A DNA stretch of 10,626 nucleotides from Opitutus sp. GAS368 (lineage in GTDB: Bacteria; Verrucomicrobiota; Verrucomicrobiia; Opitutales; Opitutaceae), in assembly GCA_945862035.1 (NCBI GenBank), contig CAMAXB010000084.1, positions 1 through 10,626 of the forward strand, given 5' to 3'. Under the pieces are notes generated by a model. That model saw only the letters and a list, made by a program, of their open reading frames with translations. It did not search any database and was not told the DNA's origin. The translations under genes and the position numbers were made by a program. Below, one piece after another: positions 1-7,282 of this stretch. How positions within the stretch are numbered: position 1 is the stretch's first letter; each line of letters starts with the position of its first letter.

Positions 1-553
1 ACGTCAGCAAGGGCCGAAGATGGACCCGTGCCCCGGGCATCGGCTGCACTGGCCGCGGCGCGGCCAGCCCCGCCAGCCCACTGCCCCGGGCGAGGCGCAT
101 CAACAGCGATTCCGCGACGTCATCCATCTGGTGACCCAGCCAGAGGCCGCGACCACGCAGGGCCCGTAGTTCCTCTCGGAAGAAGGCATGCCGGGCCATC
201 CTGGCTTCGGCCTCGCTTGGTTTCCGAGGTGCCGTGGTCCATTGGCCCACGCGGATGTCAATCCGAAGCGCAGCGCAGACCCGGCGGCAAAAGACCGCAT
301 CAGCTTGGGACGCGCGTCCGCGGAGGCGGTGGTTGAAGTGCAAAGCCAGAAGACGGCCTCGCCGCTCCGGCCAATGTGCCCAGAGCAGAAGCAGCAGCGC
401 GAGCGAGTCCGCTCCCCCGGAAAATGCGACCACCCACGGTCCGCGAAGGCGTTCGCCAGCGGCGCAAGCGGACGCCTGTAGCCGCTCATACGGGATCAAA
501 TCAGCCAACTCCAGTGCAGCCGCCGGCCAATCGGTTGAGCGGGGCGATTTCAT
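1..553 (-). CDS. tilS: tRNA(Ile)-lysidine synthetase TilS, N-terminal part (cut by window start)
   Basis: TilS uses ATP to attach lysine to cytidine 34 of the tRNA-Ile that reads AUA, changing both its codon and amino-acid identity; it acts in the cytoplasm. The reverse strand from an ATG at 553 gives 184 codons with no stop, so the gene continues past the left edge. The defining PP-loop SGGADS is at residues 45-50, preceded by WVVAF, and is followed by LLALHFNHRLRG (the usual LxxxHxNHxLR element) and further on by GHQMDDVAESLLMRLARGSGL, matching the family's GHxxDDxxET region with S in place of T. The conserved N-terminal catalytic domain is present; the C-terminal domains lie outside. There is no clear Shine-Dalgarno before the ATG; an in-frame GTG seven codons upstream is a possible alternative. 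It lies 150 bases downstream of serS on the same strand, so co-transcription is possible. Confidence 0.92.
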   Translation of the reverse strand, partial: MKSPRSTDWPAAALELADLIPYERLQASACAAGERLRGPWVVAFSGGADSLALLLLLWAHWPERRGRLLALHFNHRLRGRASQADAVFCRRVCAALRIDIRVGQWTTAPRKPSEAEARMARHAFFREELRALRGRGLWLGHQMDDVAESLLMRLARGSGLAGLAAPRPVQPMPGARVHLRPLLT

Positions 554-580
554 GGGGGCCAGGGCTTGGCCCACAGTGCA

Positions 581-601
581 GGCCGCCCGGAGCGGGCGGC
601 C
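581..601. other. Perfect 9-bp GC-only inverted repeat between serS and tilS
   Basis: GGCCGCCCG at 581-589 and CGGGCGGCC at 593-601 are exact reverse complements separated by the three bases GAG, so the transcript of either strand can form a very stable hairpin. It lies after the serS stop and 28 bases before the tilS start on the minus strand. No T-run follows it on the minus strand, so it is not a textbook intrinsic terminator. It may act as a processing or pausing site, or shield the tilS start region; the role is inference. Confidence 0.45.
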
Positions 602-703
602 CGAGGGCACTCGTGCCGGATCACGGAAGGATTCCGCGGGCAAGCTGAGGGCAACACATTCCCTCCACCAACCGGCCCTCCCGGAGGCAGATCCGATCGC
701 ATG

Positions 704-1975
704 TCACTTAAAACTCAGCTCTTCGCGGCCAAAGTACGGCACCAGCACCGCGGGCAGTTTCACCCGTCCGTCGGGCTGAAGATTGTTCTCCAACAAGGCC
801 GCCAGCACACGGGGCACGGCGAGGCCCGAACCGTTCAACGTATGCACAAGCTCGGGTTTGCCCCCGTCTTTTGGGCGGAAGCGAATCTGCGCGCGCCGGG
901 CCTGAAAGGTCTCGAAGTTGGAGCTACTCGAAACCTCAAGCCAGCGCTTCTGGCCCGCGGCCCAGACCTCAAGATCGTATTTCTTCGCCTGGGCGAAGCC
1001 CATGTCACCCCCGCACATGAGCAGAACGCGATAAGGCAGACCAAGCTTCTGCAACAGGCCTTCCGCATCGAGCCGGAGCTTTTCCAGTTCATCGTAGCTG
1101 TGGGACGGGTGCACCCACTTGAGCAGCTCGACCTTGTCGAACTGGTGCAGGCGATTCAACCCGCGGACATCCTTACCGTAGCTTCCGGCTTCGCGGCGAA
1201 AACAGGGCGTGTACCCGGCTCGCTTCACCGGCAGCGCTGCCTCGTCGATGATCTCGTCGCGGAAAAAATTTGTCAGGGGCGTTTCCGCCGTCGGCACCGC
1301 ATACAGGCCGTCCTCGACCGTCTGGTACATCTGTCCTTCCTTGTCCGGGAGCTGACCGACCGCGGTCGCGCTGGCGGCGTTCACAAAGATCGGCGGGTTG
1401 ACCTCGACGTAGCCGGCCTTGCCCGCTTCGTCCAAAAAGAACTGCAGCAGCGCCCGCACGATGCGGGCGCCATCCCCCACATAGAACGGGAAGCCCGCTC
1501 CGGTGACCTTCGCCCCGCGCGCAAAGTCGAACAGGCGCTCAAATCCGGGGATTTCCCAGTGGGCCACGGCGTCGGGTGAGAGGGACTCGATCGAGCCGTG
1601 CGTCGCGTGGACCACATTGTCATCCGGGGTCCGGCCCGCCGGGACCGACACATGGGGAAGGTTCGGCAGGCTGAGTAGCGCCTCATGCCAGCGCGACTCG
1701 ATCTCCTTGAGTCCGGTCTCACGCTCCTTGACCTGCGCGGATACGCCCTTCATCTCCGCAACCTTGGCGAGGAACTCCGGCGAGCCTTTCGGCAGCGCCG
1801 CCATCGCGGTGTTGGCCGCCTTCTGCTGGGAACGGAGCGCCTCGACGTCCTGCAGTTGGGCCCGCCAGCTGGCATCCAGCGCCAACACCGCGTCCAGATC
1901 AGCATCCAGATGCTTCTTGGCAATCGCCGCGCGGACGAGATCAGGCGATTCGCGGATGAGTTTGGGATCAAGCAT
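704..1975 (-). CDS. serS: Seryl-tRNA synthetase (class II)
   Basis: SerS charges tRNA-Ser (and tRNA-Sec where present) with serine through a seryl-adenylate. The 423-residue product has the usual length and layout. The N-terminal region, about residues 25-100, is charged and helical, as expected for the antiparallel coiled-coil arm that binds the long variable arm of tRNA-Ser. The class II catalytic core follows: TAET at 229-232, motif 2 FRREAGSYGKDVRG from residue 259, and motif 3 NGSGLAVPR from residue 381. I chose the ATG at 1975 because MLDPKLIRE is the standard SerS N-terminus. A TTG nine bases upstream (1984) is in frame and has a GGAG element nine bases before it, so initiation there, adding three residues, is also possible. 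The gene sits between the GT9 gene and tilS on the minus strand, with a 278-base leader upstream. Confidence 0.97.
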   Translation of the reverse strand: MLDPKLIRESPDLVRAAIAKKHLDADLDAVLALDASWRAQLQDVEALRSQQKAANTAMAALPKGSPEFLAKVAEMKGVSAQVKERETGLKEIESRWHEALLSLPNLPHVSVPAGRTPDDNVVHATHGSIESLSPDAVAHWEIPGFERLFDFARGAKVTGAGFPFYVGDGARIVRALLQFFLDEAGKAGYVEVNPPIFVNAASATAVGQLPDKEGQMYQTVEDGLYAVPTAETPLTNFFRDEIIDEAALPVKRAGYTPCFRREAGSYGKDVRGLNRLHQFDKVELLKWVHPSHSYDELEKLRLDAEGLLQKLGLPYRVLLMCGGDMGFAQAKKYDLEVWAAGQKRWLEVSSSSNFETFQARRAQIRFRPKDGGKPELVHTLNGSGLAVPRVLAALLENNLQPDGRVKLPAVLVPYFGREELSFK

Positions 1976-2253
1976 GGCGGACAAGCAAAACCGCTCCCCC
2001 GCCCCGACTCACGCAAATTCTGACCGGACCCTCCCCGCGGCAAAGTCCTCGAGCCGGAGTCTCTGGCCGAGTGTCGCCTGAGGCCTTCGCTTTTTTGCTC
2101 GTTGCCGGTTCGCGTTGCAGCGGGATTGCCGAGAAAACGACGGTGGGAATGACGGACCGGACACGGTGCCCTGCTGGGCAGGGAATCACCGCCTTGCACG
2201 GTGCAAGACCCGGCTAGGGCTTCGGCGGGCAGCAGGACCGGGGACAATCCTGC
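1976..2253 (-). other. Hairpin-rich gene-free gap upstream of serS
   Basis: There is no convincing gene here. Three hairpins lie close together near the GT9 gene end. At 2165-2190, CCCTGC/GCAGGG has a TGG loop and is extended by GGTG/CACC across a 3-base bulge. At 2193-2207, CTTGCA pairs with TGCAAG around CGG. At 2232-2253, GCAGGA pairs with TCCTGC around 10 bases. No run of T follows any of them, so they are not standard terminators. The stretch could hold a serS promoter and a structured leader or a small RNA. I did not recognise a T-box, a riboswitch, a tRNA or a signal recognition particle RNA in it. The minus-strand bases just before serS carry a purine-rich GGGGGAG element. Confidence 0.35.
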
Positions 2254-3228
2254 CTAGGAACTCGCCAGCGTTCGGCGGGCGGGCGCACCCAATCGCTGGA
2301 AACGGGCGTACACTTCCTTGGCCGGGAGCAGACGCAAATCACCGACTGGCGCCTGGATCACATGATTGGTCGGCGCCAGCAGGGGATAAGGCCCGTGCCG
2401 CCGGGGGTCGGTCGGCCCAAAGATCCCCAAGACCGGCACGCCGAGCGCGGCGGCGAGGTGGAGCGGACCACTGTCGTTCGCGATTACCCAGGCCGCGTTT
2501 CCCACCAGCGCGGGAAGCGAGACGACGCTCGTGTTACCGGTCAGGTTCAGAAACTGGCCCGGCGGAAACGCGTCCTTGTCGGGAAGGTAGTGGGAGCCTG
2601 CCCACACCACACGGCGCGTCCGGTCCTCGCGCAGGAGCAGATCCGTCAGCTGCTTGAAGCCCGGCCAGCAACGTTCGGGACGGCGGCTGTCGGGAAACAT
2701 CACGATCGGACGTCCGCGTCCGTGACCGAGAGCAAAATCGAGATTGAGCCCGGCGACCTCGCGGAACGCGAGCTGGCCGCGAAGCTCGGCCTTTGCGCCA
2801 AGCAATGGACAGAACTGCAGGAGGATCTCGATGGGGTGGCTGCGACGGCCGCCAGCGGGCAGCGGCACCTGCTCGTCGTAAAAGAGGCCGGCCCGTTCAC
2901 GCGCATCGCTGCGACCGATTTTTCGTCCCGCATCGGCCCGCCAAGCCATCAGCCCAGTGCGGAGCAGGCCCTGAAAATCGAACAACAGATCAAAATGGGT
3001 GCGGCGTAATTCACGAGTAAGGCGGAGAAAAGCCAGCACGCCCCCTTGGCGATAGAAGACGGCGGTGTTGGCCACTGCGGGACATGCCCGGACGATCGGC
3101 GCGAACGAATCCCGGACCACCATTGTGATCTCCAAGTCCGTCACCTGCTCCTTCAGCGACGTCGCGACCTGGAGGCTGTGGACAATGTCCGCGAGGTTTG
3201 AGGAGTTGAGGATGAGGAGCCGGGTCAT
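2254..3228 (-). CDS. Glycosyltransferase family 9 protein (heptosyltransferase-like)
   Basis: GT9 enzymes transfer heptose from ADP-heptose to the inner core of lipopolysaccharide at the cytoplasmic face of the inner membrane. The 324-residue product has the two-domain GT9 pattern. The N-terminal NSSNLADIVHSLQVA (residues 8-22) corresponds to the acceptor-side SS-GDxxH motif, with the key Asp at position 14 kept but Gly replaced by Ala at 13. The C-terminal NDSGPLHLAAALGVPV (from residue 251) followed by GIFGPTDP is the nucleotide-sugar signature. The usual cysteine-containing segment after it is absent. The ATG at 3228 is chosen because GGAGG lies seven bases upstream, the best ribosome site in the window; an upstream ORF extension is not supported. 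It is divergent from the acyltransferase-heptosyltransferase fusion, suggesting both act in lipid A-core assembly. I cannot say whether it is WaaC, WaaF, WaaQ or another type. Confidence 0.9.
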   Translation of the reverse strand: MTRLLILNSSNLADIVHSLQVATSLKEQVTDLEITMVVRDSFAPIVRACPAVANTAVFYRQGGVLAFLRLTRELRRTHFDLLFDFQGLLRTGLMAWRADAGRKIGRSDARERAGLFYDEQVPLPAGGRRSHPIEILLQFCPLLGAKAELRGQLAFREVAGLNLDFALGHGRGRPIVMFPDSRRPERCWPGFKQLTDLLLREDRTRRVVWAGSHYLPDKDAFPPGQFLNLTGNTSVVSLPALVGNAAWVIANDSGPLHLAAALGVPVLGIFGPTDPRRHGPYPLLAPTNHVIQAPVGDLRLLPAKEVYARFQRLGAPARRTLASS

Positions 3229-3323
3229 GGATTTGCCTCCGATTCTGCTTTGCAGCACCGGAGGGTCACGTTTGATGGGAGATGTTCGCACAAAATCAAT
3301 TGCATATCTGACGAGCGCAACGC
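3229..3323. promoter_or_regulatory. Divergent promoter region between the two LPS-type genes
   Basis: These 95 bases separate the start codons of the two oppositely oriented genes for lipopolysaccharide-type enzymes, so promoters for both probably lie here. The centre (about 3290-3310) is AT-rich compared with its surroundings, with CAAAATCAATTGCATAT. I could not pick -35/-10 pairs with acceptable spacing on either strand. The minus-strand gene has GGAGG at 3236-3240; the plus-strand GTG has none. Confidence 0.4.
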
Positions 3324-5219
3324 GTGGGGCCCATTTTTATTCAATTTTTCGGCCGGATCGTGGCCCTGCTGCCTGAATGGCTGCTGCGCGGCGGGTGCGT
3401 GGCGCTGGGCGAGATCATCCTCACACTGATTCCCCGTCGCCGGCGCGTGCTGTTCTCCAATCTCGATCACGCGTTTCCGGAACGCGCGCGCTCCTGGCAA
3501 GTTGGCATCGCGCGGCAAAGTTGCCGCCGTCTGGTCGAAACCGGACTGTTGTCGCTCGCCTCGCCCTACTTATCGGAGCGGCGGATCCGGACCATCGCGC
3601 ACCTCACCCCGGAGGCCCTGGCCATCATGGGCCGCTGGAACAGCGACCCCAAGGCCACTTTGGTCGTTGCACCCCATCTTGCCTACTGGGAGAGCCTCAC
3701 CTGGATTGGCCTTTTCTCGCCCTTGCCCGAGTTCGGAACCATTTTTCGCCCCCTGCGCAGCCCGCAGATGGATGCCTACGTCAAACGCACCCGCGAGCGC
3801 TTCGGCATCAAGCTGCTGTCGCGCAAAGACGGCTTTCAGGAAGCCCTGAAGATCCTCCGCCGACGCGGCGTGGTCGGCGTGCTCTTCGACCAAAATGCCG
3901 GCGAGACCGGTGCCCTCTCGACCCTGTTTGGACGCATCGCATCCACGACGGAACTGCCTGGCCTGATGGCCGCAAAATATGATGCCGACATTGTCGCGAT
4001 CTTCGCCCGGCGGCACGCGTTTTGGCGCATCGAAATCAATCTGCAGCCGGTGGCCCACGACCGCACGGTCCCCGGAGTCACCCTCGCCCTCAACCGCTGG
4101 CTGGAGTCCCGGCTGGCCGGGGACGACAATCTCTGCGCCTCGTGGCTCTGGTCACACGCGCGCTGGCGAACGCAGACCATTCCCTGCCGTCGCTTGCGGC
4201 TGGAGGCCAAGCGCAACCTGCTCCCCGAGGACCTCGCTGCACGCGGGCTCGCCGCCGTTCCGCGCAAGGACCGGATCTTTGTCCGCTTGCCCAACTGGCT
4301 GGGTGATGTGGTCATGGCGCTGCCGCTGCTGCGGGCCATCCGGGTTTCGCGGCCCGACGCCGAACTCACGCTGATCGGCAAGGCCGGATTCGCGCCGTTG
4401 ATGAAGCTTTGGGCAGCCGGTGACCGCTATGAGGCCCTCCCCGCCCGTGGGGCCGGATACTTTCTGCACTTCTGGCGCCTGCGCCGCCGACATCCGGATG
4501 CCTACCTGCTCTTCACCAACTCGACCCGCGGCGACCTCGAAGCCTGGCTGACCCGCTGCCCGCAGCGCTTTGGGATCCTGCGACCGGGAAAACGCCGCGC
4601 GCTGCTGACCGATGCCTTTCCGGTCCCGGAGGATTTCGACGAGGCCCAGCACCACCAAATCGAGCTTTGGGAAAAATTCCTCCGTCACTTTGGACTAATC
4701 CAGCCGCCCGTGCTCGAGCCGGCGCCCCGCCCGGACCCCGCTCCACTCTCCCCTCCGCAGATCGGCCTGATCTGCGGGTCGGAGAACACCCCCGCCAAGC
4801 GTTGGCCAGTCGCACGCTGGCGTGAGCTGATCGGCGAGCTGCCCGCGGCCCATTTCACCCTCCTTGGAACCCAGGCGGACCGCGCGATCACCGACGTCAT
4901 TGCCGCCGGCTTTGACCCCTCGCGCGTCCGGAACCTTGCCGGCCAGACAGATCTCCCCGCCTACATCGCGTGTCTGCAGTCCTGCCATCTGCTGGTCACC
5001 AACGATACCGGCGGGATGCATCTCGCCAACGCGCTCGGGGTGCCGGTGGTCGTGCTCTTCGGCCCGACCAACCCTGTGCGCACCGGTCCTGTATTCGCAG
5101 CCCCCCGACACCCGCTGCAGCCCCCCGATTGCCCACCCACTGGGGGCGGCGACCTTGCCGCATTGCAGGCCCAGACGGTCGCCGCCACCGTCCGGGCCGC
5201 CCTCGAATCCAGCGTTTAG
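3324..5219 (+). CDS. Fusion: lipid A acyltransferase-like (LpxL/HtrB) domain + heptosyltransferase (GT9, WaaF-like) domain
   Basis: One uninterrupted 631-residue frame joins two enzymes of lipopolysaccharide synthesis that are normally separate. Residues 1 to about 290 look like the LpxL/HtrB/LpxM family, which adds secondary acyl chains to lipid A. There is a hydrophobic N-terminal anchor (about 3-35), NLDHAFPE near residue 46, the catalytic HX4E as H118-LAYW-E123 within APHLAYWES, and FDQNAG with the following LFGR segment. After a basic linker, residues 316-631 form a GT9 enzyme: VRLPNWLGDVVMALPLLRAI at 320-339 with Asp328, and TNDTGGMHLANALGVPVVV from 559, then LFGPTNP. The spacing of the second domain resembles WaaF (heptosyltransferase II). 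Start is GTG at 3324: an in-frame stop lies at 3309-3311 and no ATG or other start precedes it. No Shine-Dalgarno is seen. Acceptor and acyl specificity are not readable from sequence. Confidence 0.9.
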   Translation: MGPIFIQFFGRIVALLPEWLLRGGCVALGEIILTLIPRRRRVLFSNLDHAFPERARSWQVGIARQSCRRLVETGLLSLASPYLSERRIRTIAHLTPEALAIMGRWNSDPKATLVVAPHLAYWESLTWIGLFSPLPEFGTIFRPLRSPQMDAYVKRTRERFGIKLLSRKDGFQEALKILRRRGVVGVLFDQNAGETGALSTLFGRIASTTELPGLMAAKYDADIVAIFARRHAFWRIEINLQPVAHDRTVPGVTLALNRWLESRLAGDDNLCASWLWSHARWRTQTIPCRRLRLEAKRNLLPEDLAARGLAAVPRKDRIFVRLPNWLGDVVMALPLLRAIRVSRPDAELTLIGKAGFAPLMKLWAAGDRYEALPARGAGYFLHFWRLRRRHPDAYLLFTNSTRGDLEAWLTRCPQRFGILRPGKRRALLTDAFPVPEDFDEAQHHQIELWEKFLRHFGLIQPPVLEPAPRPDPAPLSPPQIGLICGSENTPAKRWPVARWRELIGELPAAHFTLLGTQADRAITDVIAAGFDPSRVRNLAGQTDLPAYIACLQSCHLLVTNDTGGMHLANALGVPVVVLFGPTNPVRTGPVFAAPRHPLQPPDCPPTGGGDLAALQAQTVAATVRAALESSV

Positions 5220-5238
5220 CGTTGCGGCATCGCGGCGT

Positions 5239-5270
5239 TCCCGTTCTCCCTTTTCTCTGCTTTCCTCCCC
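5239..5270 (+). other. Polypyrimidine leader directly before oppD
   Basis: 30 of these 32 bases are C or T, ending right at the GTG start of oppD. The 51-base gap between the fusion gene stop and oppD therefore contains no Shine-Dalgarno. Pyrimidine-rich leaders can bind ribosomal protein S1, but that is inference here. No terminator hairpin with a T-run is seen after the fusion gene, so read-through into oppD is possible. Confidence 0.5.
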
Positions 5271-6248
5271 GTGGCCCTCCTGACCGTCCAAGACCTCCGC
5301 ACGTATTTCCACACCCGCAATGGAGTGTATCGCGCCGTGGACGGAGTCAGCTTCAGCCTCGATCGCGGGGAGACGCTCGGCATCGTAGGCGAATCCGGAT
5401 CAGGAAAGTCCGTGACCTGCTACTCCATGATGGGCTTGATTCCCCAGCCGCCCGGGCGGATCGAGAGCGGCACTGCACTGTTCGACGGCGTCGATCTCCT
5501 GCGTTGTTCGCCCGAGCAGGCGCGCGGCATCCGCGGCAAGCGGATCAGCATGATCTTCCAGGATCCGATGACGTCGCTCAATCCGTACCTGCGGGTAAGC
5601 GAGCAGCTGATCGAGCCATTGATGATCCACGAGAAGATCACCAAAGACGAGGCGATCAAACGAGGGCTCGCCATGCTGGAAGCAGTCGGGATCAACGACG
5701 CTGCCCGCCGCATCCACTACTATCCGCACGAGTTTTCCGGCGGCATGCGTCAGCGCGTGATGATTGCGATGGCCCTCATCACCAAGCCGGAGCTGCTCAT
5801 TGCCGACGAGCCGACCACCGCGCTCGATGTGACGGTGCAGGCGCAGATCCTCGAGCTGATCAAGCGTCTCCAAAAGGAACTCGGCATGGCGGTGATCTTC
5901 ATCACCCACGATCTTGGCGTTGTTTCCGGCCTTTGTGACCGTGTTCTCGTGATGTACGCCGGCCGGGTGGTCGAAAGCGCCGACACCCGCACCCTGTTCT
6001 ACCACCCCCGCCACCCCTACACCCGCGCGCTCCAGCGTTCGATTCCGGGCCTGCAACCCAAGGGCAGTGACCTCTTCACGATCCCCGGCCTGCCCCCGGA
6101 CGTTTCGAAGCCCATCGCCGGCTGCGCCTTTTCCCCCCGCTGTGAACACGCGCAGGACCCATGCCGCCAGCGGGATCCGGCACTCGCCGAGCTTGCTCCC
6201 GGCCACCGCCAGGCGTGCCTCCGCGTGCAGGCCGGCGAACTCACCTGA
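5271..6248 (+). CDS. oppD: Oligopeptide/dipeptide ABC transporter ATPase, OppD/DppD type
   Basis: This is one of the two ATPases that power uptake of peptides (or, in some relatives, nickel or sugars) by a five-component importer; it acts at the inner face of the cytoplasmic membrane. The 325 residues carry Walker A GESGSGKS (40-47), the Q-loop Gln97 in FQDPMTSLNP, the signature FSGGMRQR (155-162), Walker B LLIADEPTTALD with Asp179-Glu180, and the H-loop His213 in ITHDL. The C-terminal extension typical of the subfamily follows: HPYTRAL, then GCAFSPRCEHAQDPC with three cysteines and a fourth in QACLRV. In a DppD relative such cysteines bind an iron-sulfur cluster. Start is GTG at 5271, the only start giving a full N-terminal beta-strand; it lacks a Shine-Dalgarno. 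No permease or binding-protein gene is near, so partners must be encoded elsewhere. Substrate is unknown. Confidence 0.93.
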   Translation: MALLTVQDLRTYFHTRNGVYRAVDGVSFSLDRGETLGIVGESGSGKSVTCYSMMGLIPQPPGRIESGTALFDGVDLLRCSPEQARGIRGKRISMIFQDPMTSLNPYLRVSEQLIEPLMIHEKITKDEAIKRGLAMLEAVGINDAARRIHYYPHEFSGGMRQRVMIAMALITKPELLIADEPTTALDVTVQAQILELIKRLQKELGMAVIFITHDLGVVSGLCDRVLVMYAGRVVESADTRTLFYHPRHPYTRALQRSIPGLQPKGSDLFTIPGLPPDVSKPIAGCAFSPRCEHAQDPCRQRDPALAELAPGHRQACLRVQAGELT

Positions 6249-6250
6249 CC

Positions 6251-7231
6251 ATGGACGACGCGATTCTCCAGCTCAACGACGTTCGCACCCATTTTCCGAT
6301 CCAGCAGGGCTTCCTGTTCCGTCGGCAGGTGGGCACGGTCAAGGCGGTCGACGGCGTCAATCTCGCGCTCAAGCGGGGGGAGGTTCTGGGGCTCGTGGGC
6401 GAGTCAGGCTGCGGCAAGTCCACCCTCGCCCGGACGATCATGCAGCTGGTGCCCACCACCGGAGGTACCGTCGTCCTCGAGGGACGTAACCTGACGGCCT
6501 GCTCCGTGGATGAAATGACCGTGGTGCGTCGCGACCTGCAGATGGTCTTTCAGGATCCCTACGCATCCCTCAACCCACGCATGACCGTCTTTGCCGCCCT
6601 GGCCGAGCCGCTGCTGGTTCATGGCGTGTGCAAGGGAGATGAGGTCGTCGCGCGCGTGACCGAGCTCATGAAGACGGTCGGCCTGGCCCCGCGCTTCATG
6701 CAGAAATATCCGCATGAATTTTCCGGCGGTCAGCGCCAGCGCATCGCCATCGCGCGCGCGCTTGCCCTGCGCCCCAAGATCATCATCGCCGACGAGCCGG
6801 TGTCGGCGTTGGACGTGTCGATCCAGGCGCAAATCCTCAACCTTCTTTCGCAACTGGTCCGGAAAATGGGGCTCAGCCTAGTCTTCATTGCGCACGACCT
6901 ATCCGTGGTGCGGCACATCTCCGATCGCGTCGCCGTAATGTACCTCGGCAAGATTGTTGAACTCGGGCCCGCCGCCGACGTCATAGATCATCCGCAGCAC
7001 CCTTACACTCGCGCGCTCGTCAGCGCGATTCCCACCGCCAACCCCGATGCAGAGCGGTCCCGCCAGCGCATCGTCCTGGCCGGAGATCCGCCCTCGCCAA
7101 TCAATCCCCCGGCTGGCTGCGCCTTCCACCCACGCTGCCCGCATGCGCAGGAAAAATGCAAGGTCGCGTTTCCCCCGCTGGTTCCGAGCGGCTCCCGCGA
7201 GGTCGCCTGCATCCGTCTCGGAGAGATCTGA
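6251..7231 (+). CDS. oppF: Oligopeptide/dipeptide ABC transporter ATPase, OppF/DppF type
   Basis: This is the partner ATPase of the preceding gene; the two form the heterodimeric motor of an Opp/Dpp-type importer. Its 326 residues contain the N-terminal FPIQQGFLFRRQVGTVKAVDGV (split by the insertion typical of OppF), Walker A GESGCGKS (50-57), Gln101 in FQDPYASLNP, signature FSGGQRQR (157-164), Walker B IIIADEPVSALD with Asp181-Glu182, and His215 in IAHDL. The C-terminal part has HPYTRALVSAIP, then a cysteine cluster GCAFHPRCPHAQEKC matching that of OppD. I start at the ATG at 6251, two bases after the oppD stop, as in many oppDF operons; the frame is open further upstream but that part lies inside oppD and is not family-like. 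Translation is probably coupled to oppD. It converges on trmL with 51 bases between, where I see no clear terminator. Confidence 0.94.
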   Translation: MDDAILQLNDVRTHFPIQQGFLFRRQVGTVKAVDGVNLALKRGEVLGLVGESGCGKSTLARTIMQLVPTTGGTVVLEGRNLTACSVDEMTVVRRDLQMVFQDPYASLNPRMTVFAALAEPLLVHGVCKGDEVVARVTELMKTVGLAPRFMQKYPHEFSGGQRQRIAIARALALRPKIIIADEPVSALDVSIQAQILNLLSQLVRKMGLSLVFIAHDLSVVRHISDRVAVMYLGKIVELGPAADVIDHPQHPYTRALVSAIPTANPDAERSRQRIVLAGDPPSPINPPAGCAFHPRCPHAQEKCKVAFPPLVPSGSREVACIRLGEI

Positions 7232-7282
7232 GGGCGGCGCAACCCGTCCAGCCCACCGCTCCGCGGTCGCCCGGAACGCGTT

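Noticed and set aside
566..1579. 337-codon plus-strand open frame
   Set aside because: It lies opposite serS, whose motifs are clear; the plus-strand product resembles no family and its composition is that of a GC-rich shadow frame.
2110..2253. Possible tRNA, signal recognition particle RNA or cobalamin riboswitch upstream of serS
   Set aside because: Hairpins are present, but I found no T-loop or anticodon arm, no GGAAG-type SRP loop and no cobalamin-box consensus.
3229..3291. 21-residue N-terminal extension of the GT9 gene
   Set aside because: The ATG at 3228 has GGAGG at seven bases and begins directly with the first GT9 beta-strand.
5400..6206. 268-codon minus-strand open frame
   Set aside because: It is antisense to oppD with no recognisable motif and no ribosome site; a codon-position shadow.
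6161..6250. Upstream start for oppF inside oppD
   Set aside because: The extra 30 residues are not like OppF, and the ATG at 6251 two bases after the oppD stop is the usual arrangement.
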